The notes: a model not told the origin generated them from the letters alone. 64,000 nt of DNA from Doryteuthis pealeii (GCA_023376005.1 CM042142.1:50285884-50349883), one strand, 5' to 3'. Positions 1-12,211 are shown, counted from the stretch's first letter. Translations and numbers: made by a program.

Positions 1-812
1 AAACAGGGTTAACTTATCTACTGACTGTTGACCTGGACGAAGGCATTTTTTCACAGCACACTTTCGAAGGCACAAAAGCACACTACAGAAGGCTGAAGAC
101 CAAATAGTCTACTTGAAAAGGGCCCATTCACCGTCATTTAAAGAACTGTTACCCGGGCGAGAAGCTTCTAAAATAGCATCCCCCATCACTTATCACAGAA
201 CCAGTTACCAGGAAGAAAGAGAAACGTCCGAAGAAGCAACAGAATACCCCTGCACTACTCCAAGAACTCAGATAAGTTTTGTAGCAAATACCAATAAAAT
301 TTGCAACAAGTTCTTGTATTATTTGTTAATACATGTATTAAATTTCCATTGTGTGTTTGTCTTCTTTGTCCGACAATTTGCCTACAACTACGGAGAAATA
401 AGAGCTCCTTTGAAACCCGTAAATACTCTTAAAAGAGAGTTTTTAAAGTAAAAATTGAATACTGTTATAGGTGATATAACCTATGTACATAAATGGAATG
501 TGCCGACTACTACTATAAGTAGCAGGGACAATTGTGGCTTGGGGCACAAGAAACGCGAGTCAGTCCGCAAGTGTATGGTCAGATGCAGCTCCACTTTCTT
601 TTCTGTAATTTCTACTCATTTTTGTTAAATACATTTGTATCCATTTTCACCAGTCGTTTGTCTTATTTTTGACCCTTAAAAACCCCACAACAAATACCCA
701 ACAAAAATGTCTTCTGCATGAAATAACACGATGACATGAAACCCCACCAACCAACCAAAAAGTTATGGGTCCTATTTATTTCCCAGGAAACTACAACATA
801 TACAGGAGATGC
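1..812. other. No gene recognised
   Basis: A reading frame stays open from about 32 to 451 but has no ATG near its start and its peptide (KRAHSPSFKELLPGREASK...) matches no family I know. The C-terminal half is AT-driven. It could be the tail of an upstream exon, but no splice site supports this. Confidence 0.4.
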
Positions 813-1060
813 CCGTGGTGTAATGGTTATCATCATAGAAAATGGACACAGTGACCTGAGTTCAAATCCTGGATGAAGTTGTTTGCTTTTCACATAGCAC
901 TAATACTGTTGGGAAACGTATGCATTCATCTATCAGTTATGGGTAAATAGTAGGGCAGACTGAGTTTGGTAGTAAAAATTCAAACCAGTTAAACTCCACT
1001 TAAAAAGAGACCTTGTTTCACATCCTGTTCATGTGGAGGAGTTGAGTAAATACAACATGT
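813..1060 (+). mobile_element. SINE1 copy
   Basis: tRNA-derived head GTGTAATGGTTATCATCATA (A-box region) and GAGTTCAAATCC (B box), then TGGGTAAATAGTAGGGCAGAC and ACCTTGTTTCACATCCTG. About twelve copies of this family lie in the window. Confidence 0.72.
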
Positions 1061-1366
1061 ACACTGGAGGAGACTTGCTTTGAGTAATGGTTATCATCAT
1101 AGGAAATGGAATCGGCAACCTGTGTTCAAATCCTGTTTGAGGCTGTTTGCATTTCACTTTGCACTCATACTCTTGGGAAAGGCATGAATCTATTTGCTCT
1201 CCCCAAGCTATGGGAAAATAGTAGGGCAGACTGGGTTCTTTAGCCTGGGTTGGGCAACTAATCTGGGAGAAGGAAAACTGTATTCAAACCAGCTTTCCTC
1301 TGCTTAAATATTGACCTTGTGTCACATCCTGCCCATGATGGAAAGGTTGGGTAAATATATACTAGA
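1061..1366 (+). mobile_element. SINE1 copy, tandem to the previous one
   Basis: AGTAATGGTTATCATCATAG head, GTGTTCAAATCC B box, the full body with GAGAAGGAAAACTG and the ACATCCTGCCCATGATGG end. Confidence 0.72.
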
Positions 1367-1465
1367 ACATATACTAAAAGCACAATAACACCACTGGATA
1401 GAGGGAGTTTTCAGCTACAAAATACTTTTCACATAATCACCATCATTAGCCATGGACATTAGTCT

Positions 1466-1660
1466 ATCTGATGGTGAGGTTCCAGTTCTGGAGGTTTGGG
1501 GAATGTGGAGCACCCCTTCATCACCATTGCTCCCTGGTCCACTCTGACCCGGAGTGGTAGTACCTGTTAGGGTCCCATCTATGGGTTAAATAAAAAAATG
1601 TATTTTTAAAAAAATTGATTATCCATTAAGAATGAATTTATTTCAAAACTTTGTGGACTA
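1466..1660 (+). repeat. Dispersed repeat D (3' part)
   Basis: GGTGAGGTTCCAGTTCTGGAG and GGTCCACTCTGACCCGGAGT, then GAATGAATTTATTTCAAAAC. Unclassified; it may be the 3' end of a LINE or a SINE body. Confidence 0.65.
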
Positions 1661-2098
1661 GCCTAGCTTACCTTTCGTAGAGAGTAAATGAGCTGGTCCA
1701 AGAATATATATAATAATAATATCGCCACTGTTAATAACAATAGCAATAATAATAATAATAATAATAATAATATATAACACTATACATATACTCACTTACA
1801 ATTTTAACAAATCCTACCATACCCCCCCCCTTTACAAAAAAAAAATACTCACACATATACAACTAATGACAAATCCAGTTCCCCAACACACATATATAAA
1901 AAAAAACAATTAAAACATAAACATACACATACATATTCATCTTGACCAATCCTTACAATCCAACATTCTGGACTAACACCTGCATTACCATTCTAACACT
2001 CCCCATCTAGAGAGAAGAAAATCCACTACCCACCCCCAACCACCACTGCCCCTACTGACAACCTCCTGTTTTCACCATTTTGAGAATGTCCATCATTG
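1661..2098. other. AT-rich DNA with simple repeats
   Basis: An (ATA)n run at about 1747-1773, a C run at about 1823 and short A runs. No gene seen. Confidence 0.6.
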
Positions 2099-2200
2099 AA
2101 GCAAGAACTATATTCAAGTCCTGAAGAAAGTCTAATAGACCGAAACGTTGCATCGTCGTCAATAAACATCCAGTTTCCATAACATCCCGTGTTTGTCTAC
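2099..2200 (+). ncRNA. Hammerhead-like motif next to (TA)n
   Basis: CTGAAGA at 2121-2127, a short helix GTCT-AAT-AGAC, GAAA at 2142-2145, a 3-bp helix ACG/CGT and GTC ending at 2157. All core positions of a hammerhead ribozyme are present. Stem I is weak. Such minimal hammerheads are known from the terminal repeats of Penelope-like retroelements, which often sit next to (TA)n, as here. Activity unproven. Confidence 0.45.
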
Positions 2201-2206
2201 CTTTCT

Positions 2207-2207
<1 letters not shown>

Positions 2208-2263
<56 letters not shown>

Positions 2264-2332
2264 TATATATATATATATACACTGAGAACTAGACTCACCA
2301 GATATACCAACAAAGAAGCATACATGGACTCC

Positions 2333-2395
<63 letters not shown>
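2208..2395. repeat. Two (TA)n microsatellites
   Basis: TA runs at about 2209-2280 and 2341-2395. The overlapping open frames made of YIYI repeats are not genes. Confidence 0.92.
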
Positions 2396-2398
<3 letters not shown>

Positions 2399-3008
2399 GA
2401 AAAGTTGAGGAAAACAGTGAATAACAAAACACAGACAATTACATTCAATTGATATCATCAGAAATCTTTATTGTTTCAAAACAAGGGTGGACCTGCGAAT
2501 GATGGGGATAAAGGGGTATTCCACATTCCGTAGATCTCCAGAACTTGTAAGAAAATTGCTCCAGAAATAATGCCTCCTATTCTATTATGTTGTCTTACAA
2601 TGCAAGAGACAGATGTTTATGGTAGGATAGTAGAGGTTGAATCTTTCCATGGTGTATGGGTTTTTTGTTCATCACTGGTGTAAATAGCCAGTATCAGTGA
2701 TTTGGTTTATATATATATGGTTTATATGAAGTGAAGGAGCTAAGTAGCTCAATAATGAGATAAACAGGACTGCAGAGTGGCAACGTCTTGATCGTCATGA
2801 ACAACCAAATGTAGATGGGAATTTCCCCTGCAATGTGTGTGACCACATCTGCAAGTCCAGAATTGGACTAATGAGCCACCATAGGGTCCACAAATGAAGA
2901 TATGGAGTGGCGTCATCGTCGTCTGCAACAGACTTCCATAAGAAAGAAATGGTTTATATATATGGTTATGGTGGTCTGTTTCCAAAACCCTAGGAGGAGT
3001 TTGTGAAC

Positions 3009-3056
<48 letters not shown>

Positions 3057-3089
3057 AAAGAGAAAGGAAATGAATCTGACGGTATATAT
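2396..3089. other. No gene recognised; one (TA)n
   Basis: A (TA)n run at about 3012-3053. On the minus strand GTTTTGAAACAATAAAG and CTGATGA near 2450-2480 recall the hammerhead-bearing repeats elsewhere, but in the reverse order. Unassigned otherwise. Confidence 0.5.
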
Positions 3090-3455
3090 ATAGATAAAAG
3101 AGTATGAAAACACACAATATTGTTAAAAATGAATATATTTTATATCATTTTCATAGCTAATATTGAACAATATTTCGATTATAAAAATCATCATCAGAGC
3201 TTATTTTTAATCCGGACTCATCGAGGGAGAAGCAGAAAATAATTTAAATTCAAATCGGAAGGATTGTTGTTCCAAAAAGCATGTACGCTACGCGCTCGCT
3301 TCAGCATATGTACATCCACTGTGTCCGGATTAAAAACATGCTCTGATGATGATTTTTTATAATCGAAATATTGTTCAATATTAGCTATGAAAATGATATA
3401 AAATGTATTTGTTTTAACAATATTGTGTGTTTTCATTCTCTTTTATCTCTTTCTC
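3090..3455. mobile_element. Fold-back element with hammerhead-like core in each arm
   Basis: The arms at about 3090-3222 and 3320-3450 are complements. They begin inside AGATAAAAGAG-type sequence, pass through ACACACAATATTGTTAAAA, and reach AATCCGGA near the loop. Each arm contains CTGATGA, a GATT/AATC helix, GAAA and an ATATTG/CAATAT helix, pointing outward from the centre. The flanks are (TA)n. Inverted terminal repeats with hammerheads fit a truncated Penelope-like element. Confidence 0.6.
3343..3385 (+). ncRNA. Hammerhead-like ribozyme motif
   Basis: CTGATGA 3343-3349; stem II GATT 3351-3354 with AATC 3361-3364; GAAA 3365-3368; stem III TATTG with CAATA; cleavage triplet ATT ending at 3382. 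Stem I is GCT just upstream (after one T offset) with AGC, extended by CAT/ATG around a bulge. A mirrored copy is on the minus strand in the left arm (about 3160-3202). Confidence 0.5.
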
Positions 3456-3465
3456 TATATATATA

Positions 3466-3890
3466 TCTATTAATAATGGAGATTCGCTTCCAGTTTTTGT
3501 CTAACAAAAACGATGTCACTGATTATGTCATACTACCTAAAATGTCATAACGTAGAATAAATACATTCAAAATTTGAGCATGCAATGTTAGACAGTCCTC
3601 ATTGGTTTTTTAAACAAGTTTTAATAAATACATACCTGGTATTATCTATCTATATATAATTTGTTTTATTTTAATATATATTTAAAGTTATCAGAACTAA
3701 GTTTCCATTTCAATTTTTTTATATTTTTAACTCCTTTAATAAATTTATTTTATTTTTTACCCCTTTAATAAATTTGATGATTTTACTTTACTTATGATAC
3801 AAACTCTCTGATATTAAATTTTCAACTTCCATCCCCTCAGGCAATATTTATTTTACGTTGCCCAGAGGGCGTTTTTTTTTATTTTGTTAG
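3466..3890 (+). mobile_element. Helitron B (full copy, decayed 3' end)
   Basis: A|TCTATTAATAATGGAGATT start; ends with hairpin GCCCAGAGGGC, a T-rich spacer and TTAG|T, where other copies have CTAG|T. About 425 bp, non-coding. Confidence 0.72.
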
Positions 3891-4064
3891 TATTTATAAT
3901 TGGGAAGTGTTTCTTTTGTCTATCCTCTATAGATGGCTAAATGGTTTGCTGCAGAGTAATCCAATTTAGTGTGCATTTATTGGATTTAAGAGAAGATTTT
4001 AATGCAAAAGAAATGTTTTATATAAAAAGAAAAGGGGGGCACTTATCAAGAGGGAGATTTATGG

Positions 4065-4290
4065 AGGCGTGTGGCATAATGGTTAGAGTCGTAGGAAATG
4101 GACTCGTCGACCTGAGTTCAAATCCTAGACAAGGCTGTTTGTATTTTCACATAGCGCTAATACCCTTGGGAAAGGTATGAATTCATATATTCTCCCTCCA
4201 GCTATAGGTAAAATAGTAGGGCAGACTGAGTTCTTTAACCTTGGATAGGTAACCAGCCTAGGAGAAGGAAAACTCTAAATTTGAAAATCC
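4065..4290 (+). mobile_element. SINE1 copy
   Basis: GTGTGGCATAATGGTTAGAG, GAGTTCAAATCC, GGGCAGACTGAG and GGAGAAGGAAAACTC. Confidence 0.7.
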
Positions 4291-4475
4291 TGAGGTCAGT
4301 CATTAATTAATGGGTTTGTAGTATTCCTTGTGCACCAATTCTTTTCTAACAACTTTGCCAAAAAGTGTGGATGGTCCAACACAAGCTTTCACCACTATAA
4401 ACAAAACATTGTGTAGGTTGTTCAATAATAGAACCCTCATGCGTCGAAATCGACGAGAAAGGGAGATTCAAAATA

Positions 4476-5636
4476 AAGGAGATTCAAAATTATCCGCACT
4501 CTTGTTTTATGGAAGCTAAGCTCATTGTGGATGATTTGATAACCAGAAACTTGAGTAATCTGCAGAGAAAAAAAACTACCTTGTCGATGATAACTCACTG
4601 GTTTGCTCATCAGGGGTGGAGATTGACAGGCATCCTTCTCCCTCTACATGAGTCATGCTTGTCCGTCCACTTGTAAAATTCTCTATCCACTGATACACAT
4701 TTCTAAGTAGTAGTCTACTGTCCCTGTATTGTGCTAAAAGCCTCTGATGAATTTCAGCCCCTGACACTTCTTCCGATCAAAGAAATCAAGTCACTTCATT
4801 GGTGCATACTACTAGTGTAGTGGCCATGTTTACAATGTAAAGACAACAAGCAAAATGGTGTGATCAGGCCCAAACTTTGATTGCCTGACCATAACAGTAC
4901 CACCTATTGTTGTATACCCTTTTCTTACTTCTTACTTTCTTCTATTCTTCTTCTGTTCTTCTAGCATCTCTTCTAACATCTGGACTTTGTCTTGGTCGGT
5001 CGGTCGCACTTAACTCATTTCTTCTTCTATATCTGTCTTGTTACCAAGACATTCATTAATCACAAGACCGTGTTATTTTTCTTAAGCTTTTATTTACTTA
5101 ACTATACATTTCATGTAACTAAATATCTGACTAACATAGCGTGCATATGCAGTGTGAGTTCCAGTTAAGGCAGCACATCTTCTCTGCCCAACGTCAAACT
5201 GAAACTGAGGACCCAACCAGGTCCCATGTGACTTCACGTATTTCGCAGGCTTTCTGTACTATTTCATGGAAAGTCCCACCCGTGATATGAAAAGGGCCAT
5301 CCCTTTAGAAATACAGGGGATTGACAATAATCTTATGCAACAGCATAGATTATGTAACACTATAATCAAACTTTGTGCTAAAAGTCTGATGAATTTCATC
5401 TCCTGACACTCCTTCTGACCAGAGAAGTCGGGTCACTTCCTTGGTGTATACTTCTAGTGGAGCGGCCATGTTTACACTATAAAGACAGCTAGCAAAATGG
5501 TGCAGTCAGACTTAAACTTCGATCATGTGACCAGCACAGTGCCAACTATAAGCACACATGCGCAGAACACAGTGTGACAATAATAAAAATATGTTAATGG
5601 CAAAAGTGTGGATAATTTTTGACTCTCCCTTGTATA
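4476..5636 (-). mobile_element. Decayed mariner-like transposon(s)
   Basis: Ends GATTCAAAATTATCCGCAC (left) and, in reverse complement, GTCAAAAATTATCCACAC (right) form terminal inverted repeats 1.16 kb apart, a typical mariner size. On the minus strand the piece at 4576-4767 encodes GAEIHQRLLAQYRDS...NVYQWIENFTSGRTS, the HTH domain of mariner transposases. A second, separate N-terminal piece (EVTRLLWSEGVSGDEIHQTF) lies at about 5370-5470. About 480 bp of unrelated sequence separates the two, so this is a nested or rearranged pair. No catalytic DDD region is left. Confidence 0.68.
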
Positions 5637-6060
5637 ATAAAGTGATGAGATCTAAATGTCTAGGCTAATGTCCAGATGTCTAGACAAGTCAGTGCCATTT
5701 GGAAAAAGATTAGTCACAATACTTCTTAAACAAAATTTTTATTGAACTCAAACTCTTAAGTGACTCACTGAAAAACCCAGCTGAAAGAAGCCTTTACTCT
5801 GGCCACACAATAATTAAGATTCTTAAGGAAACATTAATCAAAACTGATTAAATATAGGAGGTACTATGGGGTGAGGAGAATGTATCTGGATATTCTTGGT
5901 GCATGTTCTTCGGGTGTTTTGCTTTAACCCCATCTCATTTAGTGGTTGCTCTGAAACGGAAGGAATTTAAGGAACGAAAGGAAAGAGACAAAGGCAGGAG
6001 GTAGTTTTATGACTTAGGCTTTATTGACCGGGTCATAGTCGCCTGTAGCAAGGGAATATC
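5637..6060. other. No feature recognised
   Basis: AT-rich single-copy-looking DNA with no coding frame or known repeat. Confidence 0.5.
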
Positions 6061-6302
6061 AGTTATTTCCTATAACTCCAACCTAAAAAAGGGGAACCAC
6101 TCTGATTGACTGATAAATTATTTATTTAATTATTGATCTACTAGGAAAAAAAGATGGGGTTAGGGTTTAGGTAAGGGTAAGGGTTTGGGTTTAGGGTTAG
6201 GGTTTAGGATTAGTTTAATGGGAAAATAATGGGTAGATTAATTAACAGATAAAATTCATTCAGAGTGGTTCCCCTTTTTAGGTTTGAGTTATGGGAAATA
6301 AC
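6061..6302. mobile_element. Fold-back element T with telomere-like core, copy 1
   Basis: Complementary ends (GTTATTTCCTATAA ... TTATGGGAAATAAC; GGGGAACCACTCT ... AGAGTGGTTCCCC) enclose a run of TTAGGG and TTTAGGG variants at about 6155-6212. Other copies are at 18366, 34243 and 48184. Confidence 0.75.
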
Positions 6303-6496
6303 CGGAATATCTCCCTGGCTTGTAGGAGTGACTAGACCCAGTAAGGCCTCAACTTGAAATGGCCGAGAGATTCTTTTTGGGGTCGTGGGACAGTCCTTTT
6401 TTTTAGATATGCGCGGAGGGTTCTTCCGGTGAAGGCCCCATGGGAGTTTTTTTAATTTTTTTATTCTAATTTTATTTTTGTTTTATTTTAATCCCC

Positions 6497-6770
6497 ACAG
6501 TACTCATAGTGTAATGGTTATCATCATAGGAAATGGACACAGTGAACCAAGTTCAAATCCTAGATGAGGCAGTTTGTATTTTCACATTGCGCAAATACCC
6601 TTAGGAAAGGTATGAATCCAATTATTCTCCTTCCAGCTATGGGTCAGTAGTAGAGTAGACTGGGCTCTCTATAACCTTGGTATGGCAACCAATTTAGGAG
6701 AAGGAAAACTCTGAATTCAAACCTGTTAAACTTGGCTTAAATATTGACTTTTTTCTTTTTTTTTTTTACC
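6497..6770 (+). mobile_element. SINE1 copy
   Basis: AGTGTAATGGTTATCATCAT and AAGTTCAAATCC, full body. Confidence 0.7.
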
Positions 6771-6898
6771 TACGATCGTATATTATGATGCACTTTTATT
6801 GAATGTGATTTATTTTAAACAGAGATGTACATAATTTAAAGAAATAAAGACATCAAAACATTTCTTACTTTGTGTGATCACTTGTAACTTATATCACT

Positions 6899-7125
6899 TT
6901 CAGTGTGGTGCAATAGCTATCATTGTTGGAAATGGACTTGTTGAACTGAGTTCAAATCCTGGATGAGGTAGTTTGCATTTTTATATTGCACTAATACCTA
7001 AGGGAAAAGTATGTATGCAACTTTTCTCCCTCCAGCTATGGGTCAATAGTAGAGTAGACTGGACTCTTTAACCTTGGTATGACAACCGATCTTGGAGAAG
7101 GACAACTCTGAATTCAAACGAGAGG
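6899..7125 (+). mobile_element. SINE1 copy
   Basis: GTGTGGTGCAATAGCTATCA and GAGTTCAAATCC, body to GAGAAGGACAACTC. Confidence 0.7.
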
Positions 7126-7160
7126 GGCTCTCTTCTCATTAAACAAACTTCTTTGAGAGC

Positions 7161-7475
7161 TCCTCTTCTTCTTCTTCTTCTTCTTCTTCTTCTTCTTCTT
7201 CATGATGATTATTATTATTATTATTATTATTTACTCCTTTTGAGTTTTCACATCAACATTAGCTGATGGTCTTTCACTGGAGTCTGAGTGACAGCAAGTC
7301 TCCTCAGGTCTCCAGGACTCTTCTGAGTATTCTGGCAGATTGCAGCAGTGCAGTGTTCTGGATGGTATCAATCCTTCCTCTGATTTCCTATTATTATTAT
7401 TATTATTATTATTGTTGTTGTTGTTATTATTATTGTTGTTGTTGTTGTTGTTGTTATTATTATTATTATTAATTT
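7161..7475. repeat. Trinucleotide microsatellites (TTC)n, (ATT)n, (TTG)n
   Basis: (TTC)n at about 7163-7200, (ATT)n at 7207-7231, mixed TTA/TTG runs at 7388-7470. The open frame through the last block is a repeat artefact. Confidence 0.88.
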
Positions 7476-7639
7476 TTTTTTTTTTAATTGTTTTTACTTT
7501 CTATCAATCATGATTTAATAAGACATTTATCACATCCTTTTTTTTCATAATCTACTTAATTACATACTAAATATCTGAGTCCACTTAGTAAAATCATAAG
7601 TCAATTCATTTACTTCCTATTGCTCTTAGGTGAAAAATA

Positions 7640-7790
7640 CAAATTCATGAATATTAAATATATAGGTTTCGATTTGGACTTGGAGAATTATCTGATTTCA
7701 ATGAAATTTTCACTGTTGATTTATCAATGAATGAATTTTTACAATCTATCAGTTATTTTATTGACAATTTTCCTTCTTCAGTGTATTTAT
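7640..7790 (+). repeat. End fragment of TIR element U
   Basis: GAATTATCTGATTTCAATGA and AATTTTCACTGTTGATTTAT repeat the terminal sequence of the element at 8015-8785. Confidence 0.6.
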
Positions 7791-8014
7791 TCATTTTAAC
7801 TTATTTCATTAAAAAGTCACTTATTGTTTGTATTTGCATGAAAGGGACTATGATTAGTTTTAGATATATTTTTAAAAATTGAAATGAAATTACATTTTAA
7901 ATTATTGAATAATAGTTGCTGATTTTTGTTTATTTTGATTAAAAATAGGTACCAATAATTTTTATGTCATAGATGTATTTTGCAAAATCAATTCAACTCC
8001 CCTGATTGAAAAAA

Positions 8015-8785
8015 ATTACCAAAAATCAGGGAATTATCTGATTTCAATGAAATTTTCACTGTTGATTTATCAATGAATGAATTTTTACAATCCATCAGTT
8101 ATTTTATTCAAAACTTTCTGATATTTTTTCACTTAACTTTTACCTCCCCCCCCCATCTTTGGGGAACAAAATATCTGTGATATAAAAGTGAAACTAATTA
8201 CAGTATAAATAAAAAGACAAAAGACCGAAGGTGTGAATAGAAAAAAAAAAAAATGAAAGGAGCGATTTTGGTAGAAAATAAGTACCAAAAATGTAAAAAA
8301 AAAACAACTAAAAAAAAAGTGGGGGAGATTTTTTTTACTCTGTTGTATATGAAATATAATTTTCTTTTAGATTATCAGTGAAAAAATTGTACATCGATAT
8401 TTGTTCTGTTTAAAAGGGTGGGGGCTTAACTTTTCAATTGAGTTTTCTCAAAAAATTATTAGATAACCATACTAAAGTAGGCTTGTTATTGAATAAGTAT
8501 TTGTTTTTAGAATCTAAAAATATGAATTTTACAATTTAAAATTAAGTGATTAATATTTGAAATTAATTTTATCTATTAATTAAATATATAAATTATTGTT
8601 CTCAAGGCGCATATGGATGGTGCAAGTGGTAATATCTATTTTAAAGAATTTCGATTTATTTCCATTGAATCAGTTTGATTGAAACGATTCAGAAATTTAA
8701 AAAGGAGAATTCATTGATTAATAAGTCAACACTGAAAATTTTATCAAAATCAGATAATTCCTTGATTTTTAGGTAATTTTATATT
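8015..8785 (-). mobile_element. TIR element U, copy 1
   Basis: Ends with complementary GGAATTATCTGATTTCA and TCAGATAATTCC near 8030 and 8752. The interior (AAAGACCGAAGGTGTGAATA, TCAATTGAGTTTTCTC) recurs inverted at 13385-14110. About 0.77 kb, no transposase recognised; probably a MITE. Confidence 0.68.
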
Positions 8786-11700
8786 TATCAATGTGGACCA
8801 CCGTAATTTCAACAAAACCCACATTAATTTTTTAGTGTTTAATTTTCTGCGTGTTTGGAACAAAAAAGATATTTCATTTAGATTCAAATTAAAAAGTTAG
8901 TAATTTTCCTATACATAGTGTATTTAATGTTTTTTGTTATTGATTTCTAAGAAGCAACTGTTAAAAGTTTTTTTTAAAGAAACTTTTAATAACATGTGTT
9001 ACGACATAAAAGTAAGTCTTACGTCATTTTCCGTAAAATTTTGGGACTAATTTAATGTTTAAAATGCATTAAAAATAAATTACACTTGAAATATTATTTT
9101 GCTTCTTTTTTTTTACTGATGCTCATTATGTTGCTAATTTTTGACTTAAACAAAAATTTGACCGTAAATAATCGATTTAATAAATTCTAATTCGTTTTTA
9201 AAATGAAAATCGGCGCACATTTTGGTGGTACCTAAATGGAATGAAATTACATTTTAAATTAAATTATTGAATTATATTTGCTGTTTTTTGTTTACTTATT
9301 TTGATTAAATAAACAATTAAAAAAAAACTACGCACAAAAGAGAGGTAGAATATATTTATTGAATATTTTTCGAATAATTTGTTTGAAATAAGTATCAGAT
9401 ACAAGCCCCCCGCACACACACCTTAACAACACGTGCTTTGTAGCCGCCGAGTTGAATGTCATATATTCATATATTTACTCAATGACGTAAAGAAAGAGGA
9501 AGCGTTTTCCGCCTGCAAAATCGTGAGTTTCTTGTATATTTTCTTATTCTATCATAAACAAATTGGCATTTAAATATAATTAATCTTCTTTTTCGCCCAT
9601 AAGAATAAAAAAATATTAAAAATAAAACAACAAAAATTAGTTTAGTTTAATATTCGTATCAAACAAAGGAAAGCCGGTTAAGGCGTGTTAAAAAAACAAA
9701 CAAAAATGAAACTAAACAAAACTAACAACCAAAAATATTATTTTTACAATTAAATTAAACCCAAAACCGATGTATATTTGTGTAAAGTTGTAAATAATTT
9801 AATTTCTAAGCGAATATAGATATTAATGATTTTTTAATAAAGACCTTGAAAAAATCGGAAATTCCGTCGTTTTACTACGTCCTTGACATGGGTTTTTATT
9901 TTATTACTACGATGTATTTACAGGTTTTTTGAATTAAATAATTTTGATTTAATTTTGTTTTAAGTTAAAAGAATATCAAATAAGTTAAAGAGTTTAATTA
10001 TTTTACTGTCTTCTTTTATTTTCAACGGCTGGATTGTTAAAAAGAAAACGTGGTCATCTCAAAAGCCGAAACCAATAGTAAAATTAAATGAATGAAATAC
10101 GTTTTCAGTTTTATAGGTTATTTTTATTTTGTATTCTTTTTTATTATGTCTGCAATTGTCTTTATATTTTATATATTTTTAAGATTTTATATCTTTTTTT
10201 GGTTGATATTAATTTCTTACATTCTTAAAGTATTTTGTTAGTAATCATGTTTTCCTGTTTAAACCATACACTGGAAAAATGCCTGCACCGAAAAAAAAAA
10301 ATTTAATTATTTTGTCTAGACAAAAAAAAAAAAAAAAAATTGTACTTTGGTAGGCACTATTATTAGGAACAGTTAGGATCTCGCCAGTAGTCAACAGAGC
10401 ACTAAACCAACTCTTTTAAGGCAAAGTTGGATAAATTGTAGAAGGTATAAATATTCAGTAGAAATAATATAAATGTTTAAAGGAACAGCTGACAGGTCTC
10501 TGACCTGACCTAATATTCTATCTGAAATAGATATTATTAATATAAATTTTATATTCTTTTATATTATAAAAGAATTCAATAGGACTTTGTCATGAAACCT
10601 TATTGGATTATTTATTACATAACACTTTTATATAACCACATGGTATTAACAAAAAAGAAAGAACTTATTACAATTTAAATATCTCGCCTCGAACTTGGCT
10701 CGTGCAAATTTACGTCACTGTTTTTATTCCGTGTTAAAAAATAATAAAACAGCTTTTGAGTCACAAATAATTTTCATTTTTAGAATTTCCTCCTGTCTTT
10801 CTTCTTACTAAAGACACAAAGGGTATGATGATAAATAACAAAAAATGAACTTTTATATAAGTTTTGGGGGCGATTTTCCGTCACAATTGCATGTGTTGGT
10901 GTTCGAATACTGAAAATTCAACATACGTGGGTGAATGTTAGATTATGATTATGTAACATTCAACCATGTATATATTGTATTGACTGGTTGAAGTTAGTTA
11001 TTCAATATTCTATATTGAATAACTATCCAACTTATTTATTTACTTAGCTTATCTTAGTTGTGGCACAAGGCCTGAAGTATAGAGCACCCATAGCATCCTT
11101 CAGTGCACTGAGGTTGGAATTTATCATTATTTTAATGCTCTAATCTAGATATTGGCGAGATCTTTATTATTGTCGCTTCCTTAGTGTCAGCGGTTAATCT
11201 TGATAGCCTTAATCCCTTTATTTTGAATACTTAAAAAAAACAAATTTAGGTTTTACAGCAGTCATTTTAAAACTTGTTTAATGTTGACTTTAACTAAATA
11301 TTGACATTAAAGTGCTAGTTTTTATTTTATGAAATTATTACCATGAGGTAATATCCACGATAACTCGTGGAAAAAAATTAGACCGGGGACATTTTCAGTT
11401 GAGACCGATTTTTCGAAAAGTCGTAGATTAAAAGTTGGTTTTCTTAGGTTTTTAGATTTATTTTTTAATTTTATGCGATTGGCAAGAAAGCAAACTACTT
11501 GACAATGAAAATATCTGACAGCATTTTTTAAATTAAAATGTTAATACAATTAAAATAGACATTTACATGTTCATGAATGACTTACATCTTACATGGGTAC
11601 AAACAGTTATGACGTCATAGCAATTAGTGCGCTCATTTTCATTTTAAAAACGATTTAAAATTAAATCGATTATTTAAGGTCAAATTTTTGTTTTAGTCAA

Positions 11701-11824
11701 AAAGTAGTAACATAATGGGCATCATTAAAAAAAAAGCAAAAAAAAGCAATATAATACATATATGTAGCTATGCTCAATATTTGCCAAGGGAGATAATAAT
11801 TGTTTTTAATTTCTTAATTTTAAA
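8786..11824. other. 3 kb of AT-rich DNA without recognised genes
   Basis: Long A/T runs, e.g. poly(A) at about 10290 and 10323. No coding frame longer than about 50 codons resembling a protein and none of the SINE or Helitron families. A TACTACG/ACGTCA-type short-motif scatter has no clear meaning. Confidence 0.55.
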
Positions 11825-11905
11825 ACAATTACCAAAATTCCAGGAATTGTCCAATTTTAATGAAATTTTCACCAAATTATTTTTCAACGACTTAATTTTA
11901 TAACG
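11825..11905 (+). repeat. End fragment of TIR element U
   Basis: AATTGTCCAATTTTAATGAA and AATTTTCACC match the U terminus. Confidence 0.5.
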
Positions 11906-12021
11906 ATTAGCTTATTTTATTAAAGAAAGCTGAAAAAAAATTTTTTTTTTATCAATTCAAAATGAAGAAAAAAAAATCCCGGTCTCTAATTTTTACATTT
12001 CTTGAAAGATCATATCCTGAA

Positions 12022-12077
<56 letters not shown>

Positions 12078-12211
12078 AAGTAAAAATATAACAAAAAACT
12101 TAGAGCTTTTGCATTATAGTCTATTTCAGGAAGCTTAGACAAGTTGTATGTGTATGTATGTATAAGTGTGTATGTGTATGTATGTATAAGTGTGTATATG
12201 TATATATGTGT

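Noticed and set aside
113..451. 112-codon frame near the window start as a gene
   Set aside because: It has no ATG start, the composition turns AT-driven halfway and no family is recognised.
2052..2458. Open frames of YIYIYI repeats on both strands
   Set aside because: They are translations of (TA)n and (TG)n microsatellites.
6150..6215. True interstitial telomere or chromosome end
   Set aside because: The tract is short and irregular, mixes TTAGGG with TTTAGGG and lies inside a repeated fold-back element.
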